Part shown: positions 36,819 through 45,230 of the stretch, one piece after another
Layout of the letters: the number at the start of each line of letters is the position of its first letter
Numbering within the stretch: the first letter of the stretch is position 1
Origin: Polyangia bacterium
Lineage (GTDB): Bacteria > Myxococcota_A > Polyangia > Nannocystales > Nannocystaceae
Assembly (NCBI GenBank): GCA_030429545.1
Contig: JAUIFF010000008.1
Coordinates: forward strand, 248,001-312,000
Length of the DNA stretch: 64,000 nt
Direction of reading: 5' to 3'
The notes under the pieces: generated by a model
The model's input: only the letters and a program-made list of their open reading frames with translations
What the model was told of the DNA's origin: nothing
Databases searched by the model: none
Position numbers and translations under genes: made by a program

Positions 36819-37730
36819 ATGCTCGCGGCGGTGCATCGACACGATTTGTTCCGGTGTGGTTTTGTCGGGAGTTTGGTCGCTCTTGGGCTCGCCTGTGGAC
36901 CCCCTGGTCCGCGCGCGAGTGAGCCCCCACAGCAACTGGTGCATCCGCGTACGCCCACACACAAACCGATGTTGCCGGCTGAGGGGCCTCGGATGTTGTC
37001 GGCCCAGTGGGCGAGCCCAGATGTGTACCTCGTGTTTTCCGAGCCACTCGCCGCCAGTAGTGTGGCGGCACAGCGGTTTGTTGTGGCCCTCAGCGACGGT
37101 TCGCGGGTAGTGCCGGTGGCCGCGAGTTTTGCCCCGGCGAGCGAAGCCGACGAACTCCACACGGTGCGTTTGCGGTTGCCGCCTGATGTGTTGCGAAGCC
37201 CCGATGGCGGGCCGCCGGATGGGGGGCAAGATGTTGATCATACACAAAACCCGATCGTGCCCATCAGTGTCACCCTCACTGGTATGCTTCACACGTCCGA
37301 GGGAACCGCGATCGAGGGGCTGTCGGCAGCGGTTTCGACCTCCGAGATCGCCCGCCCGGTATGGGCACAGTGGTTGCTACCCGCGGTCGGGAGGTGCTCA
37401 GGCTATGCCCAGGTCGTGCGGCTGTACTTCTCGCGCCCGCTGCCGAGCTCGCCACAGGCAACCGAAGCAGCCGCCCCCGGAGCCGGTCCAACGGTGGTGA
37501 AAGTTGCGTCTACACAGTTTCGCGGTACCCTGCAAACCGGCAAGTCGCAGGCGCCAGTAGGCTTTGATGACCTCGACGGCGAGTCGAGCCAGCCGCGGGT
37601 CGACAATGTGTTGGACCTTTGCTTTGAGCAACCGGCCAAGGTCGCGGTCGTCGAAGTCAGTAGCGATGGTGTCCACCCGCTGCAACCCCCTGTTTCGGTT
37701 GCCGTTGCCGGGGTTTCGCTGCGACGCTGA
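36819..37730 (+). CDS. Lipoprotein, unknown, stop codon inside a tandem repeat
   Basis: A 303-residue lipoprotein; the signal ends in LGLACG (Cys26). A Pro-rich linker follows, then a domain with beta-rich segments (VYLVFSEPLAASSVAAQRFVVAL, VVRLYFSRPLP, DNVLDLCFEQPAKVAVVEV). The two halves each contain a 'FSxPL' strand and look like a duplicated Ig-like (Big-type) fold; this is inference. The last residues (AGVSLRR) and the TGA stop are in the first copy of the 78/79-bp tandem repeat, which continues to the start of the histidine kinase gene. A palindrome copy (TGCGTCTACA) is at 37505. Confidence 0.65.
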   Translation: MLAAVHRHDLFRCGFVGSLVALGLACGPPGPRASEPPQQLVHPRTPTHKPMLPAEGPRMLSAQWASPDVYLVFSEPLAASSVAAQRFVVALSDGSRVVPVAASFAPASEADELHTVRLRLPPDVLRSPDGGPPDGGQDVDHTQNPIVPISVTLTGMLHTSEGTAIEGLSAAVSTSEIARPVWAQWLLPAVGRCSGYAQVVRLYFSRPLPSSPQATEAAAPGAGPTVVKVASTQFRGTLQTGKSQAPVGFDDLDGESSQPRVDNVLDLCFEQPAKVAVVEVSSDGVHPLQPPVSVAVAGVSLRR

Positions 37731-38101
37731 CAGTCGCGGTTTGAACCTGGAAGACTACCTATGCCTCCCGCCACAATCGCCAACGCCGGGGTTTCGCTGC
37801 GACGCTGACAGTCGCGGTTTGAACCTGGAAGACTACCCATGCCCTCCCGCCACAATCGCCAACGCTGGGGTTTCGCCGCGACGCTGACAGTCGCGGTTTG
37901 AACCTGGAAGACTCCCCATGCCCTCCCGCCACAATCGCCAACGCTGGGGTTTCGCCGCGACGCTGACAGTCGCGGTTTGAACCTGGAAGACTACCCATGC
38001 CTCCCGCCACAATCGCCAACGCCGGGGTTTCGCCGCGACGCTGACAGTCGCTGTTGAAACTGGAAGACTACCCATGCCCTCCCGCCACAATCGCCAACGC
38101 T
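37710..38101 (+). repeat. Five tandem 78/79-bp repeats spanning a gene junction
   Basis: Copies start at 37710, 37788, 37867, 37946 and 38024 (units 78, 79, 79, 78, 78 bp) and differ by a few substitutions and single-base indels. Each unit carries the stop codon region of the upstream lipoprotein gene (GGGGTTTCGCTGCGACGCTGA), a ribosome-binding site (CTGGAAGACTACC) and an ATG: 37761, 37839, 37918, 37997 and 38074, the last being the histidine kinase start. The inner ATGs open short frames: MPSRHNRQRWGFAATLTVAV (from 37839 and 37918) or a 15-residue MPPATIANAGVSLRR-like peptide (from 37761 and 37997). There are no spacers, so this is not CRISPR. Confidence 0.95.
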
Positions 38102-39003
38102 CGATTTCCCTGCCGGTCACGCTTTCGTCGGTTGCCGTCGCCCTGGCGTTGGCGATGCTTGCCGGGTGGACGTTTTTGATTGTCCGCAACCGCGACCTCA
38201 CCGACAGCATCGTCTCCAACACGTGGTTGCTGATCGCAGGGATCGCCTCGCTGGTGATCATCATTACCGTGTTGGTCTTGTTTTTGATCTTTTTGATCCG
38301 CGAGATCCGGGAGGTTCGCCGACAGACCGGGTTTATCGATTCGGTTACCCACGAGCTCAAAAGCCCGTTGGCAGCCCTCAAGCTGTGCTTGGAAACCCTC
38401 GCCCGCGAGGGCTTGCCGGACGATCGCCGCGAGCAATTGCGGCACATGATGATCGACGACGTCGAGCGGCTTTCGGTGTTTATCGACCGGGTTTTGGCAG
38501 CCACCCGGGTCGGCCAGGAACAGGTGCATCGCCAGGTCAATGAGGTCGTGCTTGCGGCCCTGTGTCGTCGTTGTGTCGAATTGGTCATCCGTCGCCACAA
38601 GCTGCCCGAGGGGACCGTTGAAATCGCTGTTGATCCGGCGATGGTGATGGTCACCGATGAAGTTGCATTGGCAACCGTTCTCGAGAATCTGCTCGACAAC
38701 GCAGTTAAGTACTCGAACCCGCCGGTTTCCGTGCGGGTGAGTGCCAGTGAGGCCAAGGGGCGGCTTTTTATCGATGTTGTCGATAGCGGGATTGGCATTG
38801 ACCGGGGCCAACTCAAGCGAATTTTTGACCGGTTTTACCGGGCTCCCGGTCAACAGGTTCGCGAGCGACGCGGCACCGGTCTCGGGCTTTATGTCGTTTC
38901 CGCGCTGGTGCGTTCACTCGGTGGCAAGGTTGAGGCACATAGCGACGGTGCTGGCCAGGGCACGACCATGCGGGTGAGTTTGCCGCGTACACGTAGGCTT
39001 TGA
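38074..39003 (+). CDS. Membrane sensor histidine kinase
   Basis: A 309-residue kinase: TM1 (about 15-37), a short periplasmic loop of about 12 residues, TM2 (about 51-75), then HisKA with phospho-acceptor His93 (DSVTHELKSPLAAL) and HATPase_c with N box (ENLLDNAVKYSN), G1 (DSGIGID) and G2 (GTGLGLYV). The tiny periplasmic loop implies intramembrane or envelope-stress sensing. No response regulator is adjacent, so it is an orphan. The first nine residues (MPSRHNRQR) are encoded by the last copy of the tandem repeat, and identical ribosome-binding sites and ATGs occur four times upstream; this could influence translation. Confidence 0.9.
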   Translation: MPSRHNRQRSISLPVTLSSVAVALALAMLAGWTFLIVRNRDLTDSIVSNTWLLIAGIASLVIIITVLVLFLIFLIREIREVRRQTGFIDSVTHELKSPLAALKLCLETLAREGLPDDRREQLRHMMIDDVERLSVFIDRVLAATRVGQEQVHRQVNEVVLAALCRRCVELVIRRHKLPEGTVEIAVDPAMVMVTDEVALATVLENLLDNAVKYSNPPVSVRVSASEAKGRLFIDVVDSGIGIDRGQLKRIFDRFYRAPGQQVRERRGTGLGLYVVSALVRSLGGKVEAHSDGAGQGTTMRVSLPRTRRL

Positions 39004-39063
39004 TGATGTCTTTTGGGACATGTTTAAATGGATGATTTTATGAGCCTGTGTTGACATGCCCGT

Positions 39064-40569
39064 ATGGGCAGGTATCGAATCGGACAATGGTTGCTTGGAG
39101 GGATGTGTCTCGCTGCGTGCGGCGGCGGTGAGGACACGACCGGGGCGACCGACACAATGACGACAACGACCACAACGGATCCAGGGACGACGGATCCGGC
39201 GACGACGGTTGCTGAGACCATGGACCCGACGACGGAGTCACCGACGGGGACGGACACCGAGGCCACCACAGAGGGACCGACCACGACAGAGACGGACACC
39301 GACGAGACCACGGGTGACCCGCCGATGTGTGGCGACGGCGTTGTCGACGATGGCGAGGAGTGTGACGACGGAAACGACGACAATACGGATGATTGTGTGG
39401 ATGAGTGTGTCGCAGCCGCCTGTGGCGATGGCCATGTTTGGGCTGGCACCGAGGCGTGCGACGACGGCGGCGAGTCTGAGACCTGCAATGCCGACTGCAC
39501 GGCAGCGGCCTGTGGCGACGGCGTGCTCAACATGGCCGCCGGTGAGGGCTGTGACGACGGCAATACCGATGACGGTGACGGTTGTTCCGCTATGTGCACC
39601 AACGAGGACTGTGGCGATGGTGTCGTCAATGGGCTCGAAGAGTGCGACGATGGCAACGATGTCGATGGCGATGATTGTACCAACATGTGTCTCAACGCGG
39701 TTTGCGGCGACAGCGTGGTTTGGGACATGGAAAATGGTATGGAGGCCTGCGACGACGGCAACGCCGAGGATGGCGACAACTGCACCAACATGTGCCTTGC
39801 CCCGGTGTGCGGCGACGGCATCGTGTGGAATATGGGTGACGGCACCGAGGAGTGCGACGACGGCAATGATGACGACACCGACGAGTGTGTGAGCGGCTGC
39901 CTCAATGCAGTTTGCGGCGACGGGTTTGTCCTCGCCGGGGTTGAAGAGTGCGACGATGGCAATACCGATGCCGGCGATGGTTGTGACGAGATGTGCCAAG
40001 TGGAGTTCAAGCCCAACGTGATGCGCTGCGGGAACTCCAACCGCGATATCTCGGTGTTTTTCCCGATGGGCACCAACTTCAATGTGGTCGCGGGCTGCGC
40101 CCCAGACCAGGATACCCAGGCGATCTTGGTCACCCGCAGTGGGAGCGTCAATGGCCCGGCACTCAAGTCATACATCGAAGGCGGCGGTCGTGTGTTGACG
40201 GAGTACAGCCGCACCGACGAGGTGTTCAACGCCGTGTTCCAAACCAACGTCACGCAGGGTCCCGGCAATGGCTCGTGCCAAGACCGGGCACCAACTGTCT
40301 TTCAGTATTCGGTCAACGATCAGTTTTGGGTCGACAATGGCTGGCAAATGATTCAGCCCAATCAAAGTGGGTGTGGCCTCAGCGTCCACAACTACCCTGG
40401 GATCACGCCCCTGGCAGGTTGGTCCAACACAAGTGTCTCGATCGCTTACCGCGATGCCGGCTCGGGCCGGGTGTGGCTGACAGACTTTGACTGGCAGGAC
40501 AACGAGAACAACGACGCCAGTTTTGACTACACCGAACAACTGATGGGGTACATGATCACCAACCCCTAG
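39064..40569 (+). CDS. Lipoprotein with myxobacterial disulfide repeats (DUF4215-like)
   Basis: A 501-residue lipoprotein. Lipobox CLAACG (Cys19), Thr/Asp/Glu linker (about 22-85), then seven Cys-rich repeats of 25-35 residues with the pattern CGDGxxxxxEECDDGNxxxxDxCxxxC (about 86-310). This is the myxobacterial disulfide repeat (TIGR02232/DUF4215 type). The C-terminal 190 residues form a separate alpha/beta domain (RDISVFFPMGTNFNVV, AILVTRSGSVNGPALKSYIEGGGRVLTEYS) that looks Rossmann-like. A surface location is inferred from the lipobox. The long minus-strand frame across the linker is an artefact of low complexity. Confidence 0.85.
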   Translation: MGRYRIGQWLLGGMCLAACGGGEDTTGATDTMTTTTTTDPGTTDPATTVAETMDPTTESPTGTDTEATTEGPTTTETDTDETTGDPPMCGDGVVDDGEECDDGNDDNTDDCVDECVAAACGDGHVWAGTEACDDGGESETCNADCTAAACGDGVLNMAAGEGCDDGNTDDGDGCSAMCTNEDCGDGVVNGLEECDDGNDVDGDDCTNMCLNAVCGDSVVWDMENGMEACDDGNAEDGDNCTNMCLAPVCGDGIVWNMGDGTEECDDGNDDDTDECVSGCLNAVCGDGFVLAGVEECDDGNTDAGDGCDEMCQVEFKPNVMRCGNSNRDISVFFPMGTNFNVVAGCAPDQDTQAILVTRSGSVNGPALKSYIEGGGRVLTEYSRTDEVFNAVFQTNVTQGPGNGSCQDRAPTVFQYSVNDQFWVDNGWQMIQPNQSGCGLSVHNYPGITPLAGWSNTSVSIAYRDAGSGRVWLTDFDWQDNENNDASFDYTEQLMGYMITNP

Positions 40570-40727
40570 CAGCTTGTGGGTTCTCGCGCGTCGCCTCGTG
40601 CAGACGAGTCGACGAGCTACGGCCTGCTAGGTTGCGATGGATGTGCGGACGGCCCGGGCGAGTGTCCGGGTCGGTTTTGTTTGCATCGGGGTTTACGCAG
40701 CCAATTTTCGATGTTGATACATGTTTT

Positions 40728-41495
40728 TTAGACGTCGACGGTCCACGACTCGTTGCGGTTGTGAGCGGTTTGCCAGGTGTGCTCGAACATGTTGACACGG
40801 CCATGTCGGTCGACTGTCAGGATCGAAGAGCTGACCGTGCCGTAGTGGGGGAGCTCGACCCGCAGGGGCGACAACATGCGTTCGAGCTGCGGGCCCACGC
40901 CGGTGTCGGGAAGTTGGTCTTGCGGGTAGGGGGCGTTGTTGTCGAGTAGTTGTAAAAATTCGGTGGTTGCTACCGGACCGGTCTGTTGCTGCAGCAATTG
41001 CGCCAGCGCGTGGCAACCCTGTGTCACCTTGGGCCAGGGGGTGTCGAGGCGTGCATTGCTGAGGCCGTGAATCCCGGGCGTGACCTGCTGCGGCGCAGGT
41101 TCGCGGTTGCACAGCCACCAGACGTCGCCGGTAAATGTGCCGACGATCAGGTTAAACCCGGGGTAACGGTGGTTTTCAGATTTTAGTGTGTGTACATATT
41201 GCTGTGGCGATTGCGAACCGCGCAGGAAGTTGGCAACCAAGTGTCCGCGGGATGGAGCGTCGGCTGGGGGAGAAATATGGGGCTCTCGGATGTTGGTAAG
41301 CGCCGCCCATCGCCCGGTTTTGGTGGCGCCGAGCCAGGTTCCACCGCGTACCGCATCGCGCCCGCCGACGATTTCGGGGGCATCTGTCCACGGGGCCAGA
41401 GGCAAACTTCGGCGGCTAACATACTCGTCGCGGTTGGCGAGCGCGACCAGGCGATAATGCGGGTGGGTTTGGAGGGCGAGCAGCAGCGTGCACAC
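40728..41495 (-). CDS. NRDE/TANGO2-family protein
   Basis: A 255-residue protein with the N-terminal family signature (M/V)CTLLLAL...HPHYRLVALANRDEY, in which Cys2 follows the initiator. The NRDE motif is followed by APWTDAPEIVGGRDAVRGGTWLGATKTGRWAALTNIREP, typical of the family. The start must be GTG 41495, which makes the Cys the second residue; frames starting upstream to 41714 are basic and lack family features. TANGO2 proteins are implicated in heme or lipid trafficking in eukaryotes; the bacterial role is unclear. It is divergent from the copper monooxygenase-like gene. Confidence 0.85.
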   Translation of the reverse strand: MCTLLLALQTHPHYRLVALANRDEYVSRRSLPLAPWTDAPEIVGGRDAVRGGTWLGATKTGRWAALTNIREPHISPPADAPSRGHLVANFLRGSQSPQQYVHTLKSENHRYPGFNLIVGTFTGDVWWLCNREPAPQQVTPGIHGLSNARLDTPWPKVTQGCHALAQLLQQQTGPVATTEFLQLLDNNAPYPQDQLPDTGVGPQLERMLSPLRVELPHYGTVSSSILTVDRHGRVNMFEHTWQTAHNRNESWTVDV

Positions 41496-41612
41496 AGTTG
41501 CGTGTTTTACAGCGGTTTGGCGTGACACACCATCGAGCGCGTCGCGATTCGTAGGCCAACGGCCGCGTGGGTGTGGTTTTAGCAAGGGGTGGCAAGATTT
41601 TCGTCGTACACT

Positions 41613-43043
41613 ATGCCGGTGATACGGGCGATACGATGGAGTTTGGCGGGGTGTTTGGTGCTTGGCTGTGGCGGGGCTTCGCAGACGTCCAATGGCTCCG
41701 ACTCCGACAGTCAAACCGGGAGTTCGGGCGATACGTCAGACTCCGAAGACACGACCGCGGGTCCAAACGCCCGGCCCAACTGGCACGAGGATATGGCACC
41801 GCTGGTTGCGGCCAACTGCCAAAGTTGTCACACAAGCGGGGGGATAGGTCCGTTTTCACTCGAGACCTACGCCGAGGCGAGTGCCTGGGCGCCAGTGATG
41901 GCCGATGAGGTGGAGGGGCAAACCATGCCGCCGTGGCACGCTCTCGAAACACCAGTTTGCCAGCCGAGCCACACGTTTAAATACGATGCCCGGCTTGCGC
42001 CCGAACAGATTGCGATGTTTCGCGAATGGGCCGACTTGGGTGCGCCCGAGGGTGACCCCGAACTCGCGGCCCCAATACCAGCCCCGCCGAGCCTCGACCT
42101 CGACAACCCGACGACAACCGTGCAGATGCAATCATCTGTGAGTGTCGACAAGGTCGGCAAGTCGCTTGATTTTTTCCATTGCATCAGCCTCGACCCGGGG
42201 CACACCGAAGATGTCTACCTGACGGGGATTCAGACGCTCCCAGGCAACCGCGAAATCGTCCACCACGTGCTGACCTACATCGACGAAACCGCGGCGTCGG
42301 CTTCGTGGCCCGGTGGGGTCAAACAAAACTGTGGTGGTGGCTCGGGGGTCAATGCCCCAACCCAGTTGATCGGTGGATGGATTCCGGGGGGCTTGCCGAT
42401 GCAACCACCGCAGGGGGTGGGGATTGTGCTTCCGGCGGGCGCACGCCTGATTTTAAATGTGCACTACCATGCCTCGGGGGCAGGTCCCGAACAGGATGAC
42501 GGCACCGGCCTGGCCCTGCGGTGGACCACCGAGAAACCTGATTATACATCATTTTTTATGTTGCTCGGGGCACCGGGGCAGGGGTCTTCGCTCACCGGCC
42601 CGCTGCAAATTCCAGCGGGGGCCAGCGGCCATGTCGAGGAATATGAGTGGGTTGTGTCGGCCGGTGGCCAGCCGTTTCCCGATACGGTCGATGCCCGGTT
42701 TTGGGCGGTCGCCAACCACATGCACAAGGTTGGGGTCGATATGCGTGTGTGGGTCGAAGACCGCGATACCAGCGAGGAAAGCTGCCTGCTGCACACTCCG
42801 GAGTGGGACTTTAACTGGCAACGAATTTACGAGCTCGACGCCCCGATCGACCAGGGCTTTCGCGTGCGCGCAGGAGACCGGGTGCGGATTCGTTGCGAGT
42901 ACAACAATACCCTCGAAAACCAGAGTCTCGTCGAGGCCCTAGACGAGGTCGGTGAGTCGGAACCTATCGATGTGGGGCAGGGCGAAGGGACCCTCGATGA
43001 AATGTGCCTGACCGCGGTTGGCGTTGCCGTGCGAGGTCTGTAG
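41613..43043 (+). CDS. Copper type II monooxygenase-like lipoprotein with CxxCH motif
   Basis: A 476-residue lipoprotein; the lipobox is LVLGC, followed by a Ser/Asp/Thr linker (about 20-50). A heme-binding motif CQSCH lies near residue 72 with an attached c-type-cytochrome-like segment (EGQTMPPW). The rest resembles the PHM/DBM copper monooxygenase fold: IVHHVLTYID (His pair), LNVHYHASG (His-x-His) and ANHMHKVGVDMRV (His-Met-His). This combination occurs in bacterial copper monooxygenase-like proteins, probably oxidising organic substrates in the periplasm. ATG 41613 is preferred to GTG 41589. Electron donor and substrate are unknown. Confidence 0.8.
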   Translation: MPVIRAIRWSLAGCLVLGCGGASQTSNGSDSDSQTGSSGDTSDSEDTTAGPNARPNWHEDMAPLVAANCQSCHTSGGIGPFSLETYAEASAWAPVMADEVEGQTMPPWHALETPVCQPSHTFKYDARLAPEQIAMFREWADLGAPEGDPELAAPIPAPPSLDLDNPTTTVQMQSSVSVDKVGKSLDFFHCISLDPGHTEDVYLTGIQTLPGNREIVHHVLTYIDETAASASWPGGVKQNCGGGSGVNAPTQLIGGWIPGGLPMQPPQGVGIVLPAGARLILNVHYHASGAGPEQDDGTGLALRWTTEKPDYTSFFMLLGAPGQGSSLTGPLQIPAGASGHVEEYEWVVSAGGQPFPDTVDARFWAVANHMHKVGVDMRVWVEDRDTSEESCLLHTPEWDFNWQRIYELDAPIDQGFRVRAGDRVRIRCEYNNTLENQSLVEALDEVGESEPIDVGQGEGTLDEMCLTAVGVAVRGL

Positions 43044-43102
43044 CGCCTCAGCGCGACCGGTCGGGCTCTGGAGCGGGGTCCGGTGGGCAGCCTGGCCTAG
43101 AA

Positions 43103-43963
43103 TCACTCGTCGCGTTTGGTCAGGGCCGTCTCTTCGGGCTCACGCTTGGACTTGCTGATCAGGTAGGCAACGCCGACGCTGATGAAAAACAGGATGATCA
43201 TCGGCGTCGCCATCATGAACTGTGAGACAGGTTCGGGCGGGGTCAAAAACGCCGACATGACAAAGATAATGACGACCGAGATCTTCCAAAACCGCAGCAG
43301 CGTGTTGTGGTCGATGACGCCTGCGGCACTCAAGAACGCAACCAGCAGGGGAAACTCGAACACGCAGCCAAACGCCAGCAGGATTTTGGTGGCATCGCGG
43401 ATGTAGTTGTTGATCGTGAGTTGGTAGACGACCTGGGTGTCGGCGGTGGCCGAGGTCGCCCCGTATTTGAACAACCACTGGATGGTCCACGGCAGCACGA
43501 CGAAGTAACAAAACATCGCCCCGAGCACGAACATGAGCATGCTCAGCAGGACAAACGGGATCGCAAACTTCTTCTCGCGGCGGTACAGGCCGGGCGAGAC
43601 GAACATCCAAAACTGGTAGAAGATGATCGGCCCGGCGGTAAACAGGGCGCCGGCAATCGCCACCCGCATGTCGGTGATGAACACGTCCATCATGCCGAGG
43701 GCGTTGAGCTGCGGCTTGCCCTGAAAACCGGCTTCGACCCAGGCTTTGTGCAGGGGGATGGCGAGCAGTTCACGCAGCTCGGTGGCGTAGGAAAAGCAAA
43801 TCGCAAACCCGAGGATCACCCCGATGGCGGCCTTCATCAGGCGATTGCGCAGCTCGCCGATGTGGTCCCAAAACGACATCGGCTGATCGCCGTCGGGGCC
43901 CTCGGCAAAACCATCTTCACCGTTTTGTTCGGGCTCGACCGGTTGGATGTTTGCGCTGGTCAT
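43103..43963 (-). CDS. tatC: Twin-arginine translocase subunit TatC
   Basis: A 286-residue protein with six transmembrane helices. The N-terminal TatC signature SFWDHIGELRNRLMKA (about 30-45) is preceded by an acidic 28-residue extension. Conserved FITDMRVAIAGALFTAGPIIFYQFWMFVSPGLYRREKKF follows. TatC recognises RR signal peptides and docks TatA/TatB in the inner membrane. A Lys/Arg/Glu-rich tail ends the protein. It is downstream of tatB on the same strand, 130 bp apart. No copy of the dispersed palindrome lies in this gene or the next three. Confidence 0.96.
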   Translation of the reverse strand: MTSANIQPVEPEQNGEDGFAEGPDGDQPMSFWDHIGELRNRLMKAAIGVILGFAICFSYATELRELLAIPLHKAWVEAGFQGKPQLNALGMMDVFITDMRVAIAGALFTAGPIIFYQFWMFVSPGLYRREKKFAIPFVLLSMLMFVLGAMFCYFVVLPWTIQWLFKYGATSATADTQVVYQLTINNYIRDATKILLAFGCVFEFPLLVAFLSAAGVIDHNTLLRFWKISVVIIFVMSAFLTPPEPVSQFMMATPMIILFFISVGVAYLISKSKREPEETALTKRDE

Positions 43964-44096
43964 AGGCTGCTGGCGGGATAATAGCCGAGCGATACAACTG
44001 CGGCGTGTAAGCGTGGGTCAGGAGGTTGTAGCTGGGAGCGGGTATCCGCACAAAACCGAAGGTGTTGACCTGCGCCGACACGTCGCGTCGGCAACG

Positions 44097-44615
44097 TTAG
44101 GCCGCCGGTGTGGAGGGATCGTTGCCTTGGCGGACGACACCCGCTGGCCGGCTCGGGGCTTTGACAGGGGCCGGTTGTGCTTGGGCAGCGGGTGCTTGGC
44201 CTTCGGCCGGTTGTGCTTGGCCTTCGGCCGGTTGTGCTTGGCTAGCGGAATTGTCGTCTGCGTTATTGTCGCCACGATCGGCCTCTTCGATGGCTTCGCC
44301 CAACTGCCGCTCCGCACGCAGTGCCGACTCGATTTTTTGCTGGGCGAGGCGGGCCTCGACCCGGGCCTTGGCGAGTTCACGACGGGCCGATTGCTGGGCC
44401 TTGAGCAACTCGTTGCGGGTGCCGTGGTAGGCGTCGCGGATCTCGTTGAGCTCCTCGTCTTCGAGGACCTGAGAGCGAAATTCCTCGGCGGTCCGCCGCA
44501 GGGCACCATAGCCACGGGCCAACGCCTTGATGATCCCGGGGAGCTCCTTGGGCGAGAAGAGCATGAGTGTGACCATCCCGATCAGGACGATCTCCCATAG
44601 GCCCATGCCGAACAC
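44097..44615 (-). CDS. tatB: Sec-independent translocase subunit TatB (TatA/B family)
   Basis: A 172-residue protein: a short N-terminal TM helix (FGMGLWEIVLIGMVTLMLFSP) with a Glu near residue 8, the hinge SPKELPGIIKALARGYGALRR, a long amphipathic/coiled helix (about 40-115) and an Ala/Gln/Pro/Glu tail with a short in-frame repeat (AQPAEGQ twice). The long helical tail favours TatB over TatA. The start is GTG 44615, immediately in front of the helix as in all family members. Its partner tatC follows. No separate TatA is seen in the window. Confidence 0.85.
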   Translation of the reverse strand: MFGMGLWEIVLIGMVTLMLFSPKELPGIIKALARGYGALRRTAEEFRSQVLEDEELNEIRDAYHGTRNELLKAQQSARRELAKARVEARLAQQKIESALRAERQLGEAIEEADRGDNNADDNSASQAQPAEGQAQPAEGQAPAAQAQPAPVKAPSRPAGVVRQGNDPSTPAA

Positions 44616-44764
44616 GGCGGTGAAGATAGCAGCGACACGCGACCCCGGCGAGTCCGAACGCCGTCGCTTGGGGTGTGTTGACCCGCTGTCCGCTGCGTGC
44701 GGCTGTGCGACTCGCGGATATTTTGCCTGAACGACCGGATCGGGTGCAGGTTAGCCAAAGACCC

Positions 44765-45175
44765 ATGCGACTTCGACTATTGCTCCCCCTCAGCCTGACT
44801 TTGCTGACAACCGCCTGCGGCGATATCGTCGACGAGTGGATCGACAGCCGCGACAACTCCGCGGCCGTGCGCTGTTCGTGCAATTGGCAGGTGTTGGGCT
44901 TCGCCAGTGAAGGATCGTGTAACGAGACCAGCGAGGTGACCGACGAGCAGCGCAACTGCTTGGAGCGCGTGTTTCGCGAACAGTCCTCCGAGGACGTTTC
45001 AGACCCGATCCTGAACTGCCGGATCGATGCCGAGGCAGCGTTTCAAGATTGCCTGACCACCGAGACATGCACCGACCTGGCCCACGTTGAGTGCCAAAAC
45101 GCGTACTTGACCGACCTGCGCGGGTGCCCTCAGTTTTCCGACGAAGTCGATGCCGCGCTTGTGAAGTGTGAGTGA
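44765..45175 (+). CDS. Small Cys-rich lipoprotein
   Basis: A 136-residue lipoprotein: signal peptide ending in LTTACG (Cys near 18), mature part acidic with about eight cysteines (CSCNW, CNETS, CLERV, CRIDAE, CLTTETC, CQNA, CPQ, CE), suggesting four disulfides. No family is recognised. ATG 44765 is chosen as it starts the signal peptide. It ends 55 bp before deoC on the same strand and is separated from the divergent tatB by about 150 bp. Confidence 0.65.
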   Translation: MRLRLLLPLSLTLLTTACGDIVDEWIDSRDNSAAVRCSCNWQVLGFASEGSCNETSEVTDEQRNCLERVFREQSSEDVSDPILNCRIDAEAAFQDCLTTETCTDLAHVECQNAYLTDLRGCPQFSDEVDAALVKCE

Positions 45176-45230
45176 GGGTTTGTTGTTGCGGCCTGCGGCG
45201 CCGACTTCTGGTAGCCTCCGGCGGTCGCCT

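Noticed and set aside
37710-38101. CRISPR array
   Set aside because: Repeats are directly adjacent without unique spacers, and no cas genes are nearby.
37833-38816. Leftward frame containing WRLWREGMGSLPGSN repeats
   Set aside because: Antisense reading of the tandem 78/79-bp array; not supported by start signals.
39675-39791. Palindrome-like matches in the Cys-repeat lipoprotein (39676, 39781)
   Set aside because: They recur because of the repeated Cys-Thr-Asn-Met-Cys coding unit, so they are not counted as independent members of the dispersed family.
39024-40268. Leftward Ser/Thr/Pro-rich frame of 414 codons opposite the Cys-repeat lipoprotein
   Set aside because: Arises from the repetitive Asp/Thr linker and Cys repeats read in antisense.
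40566-40632. Inverted repeat CCTAGCAG / CTGCTAGG after the Cys-repeat lipoprotein
   Set aside because: Only eight bases with a loop of about 50 nt and no T run; too weak for a terminator call.
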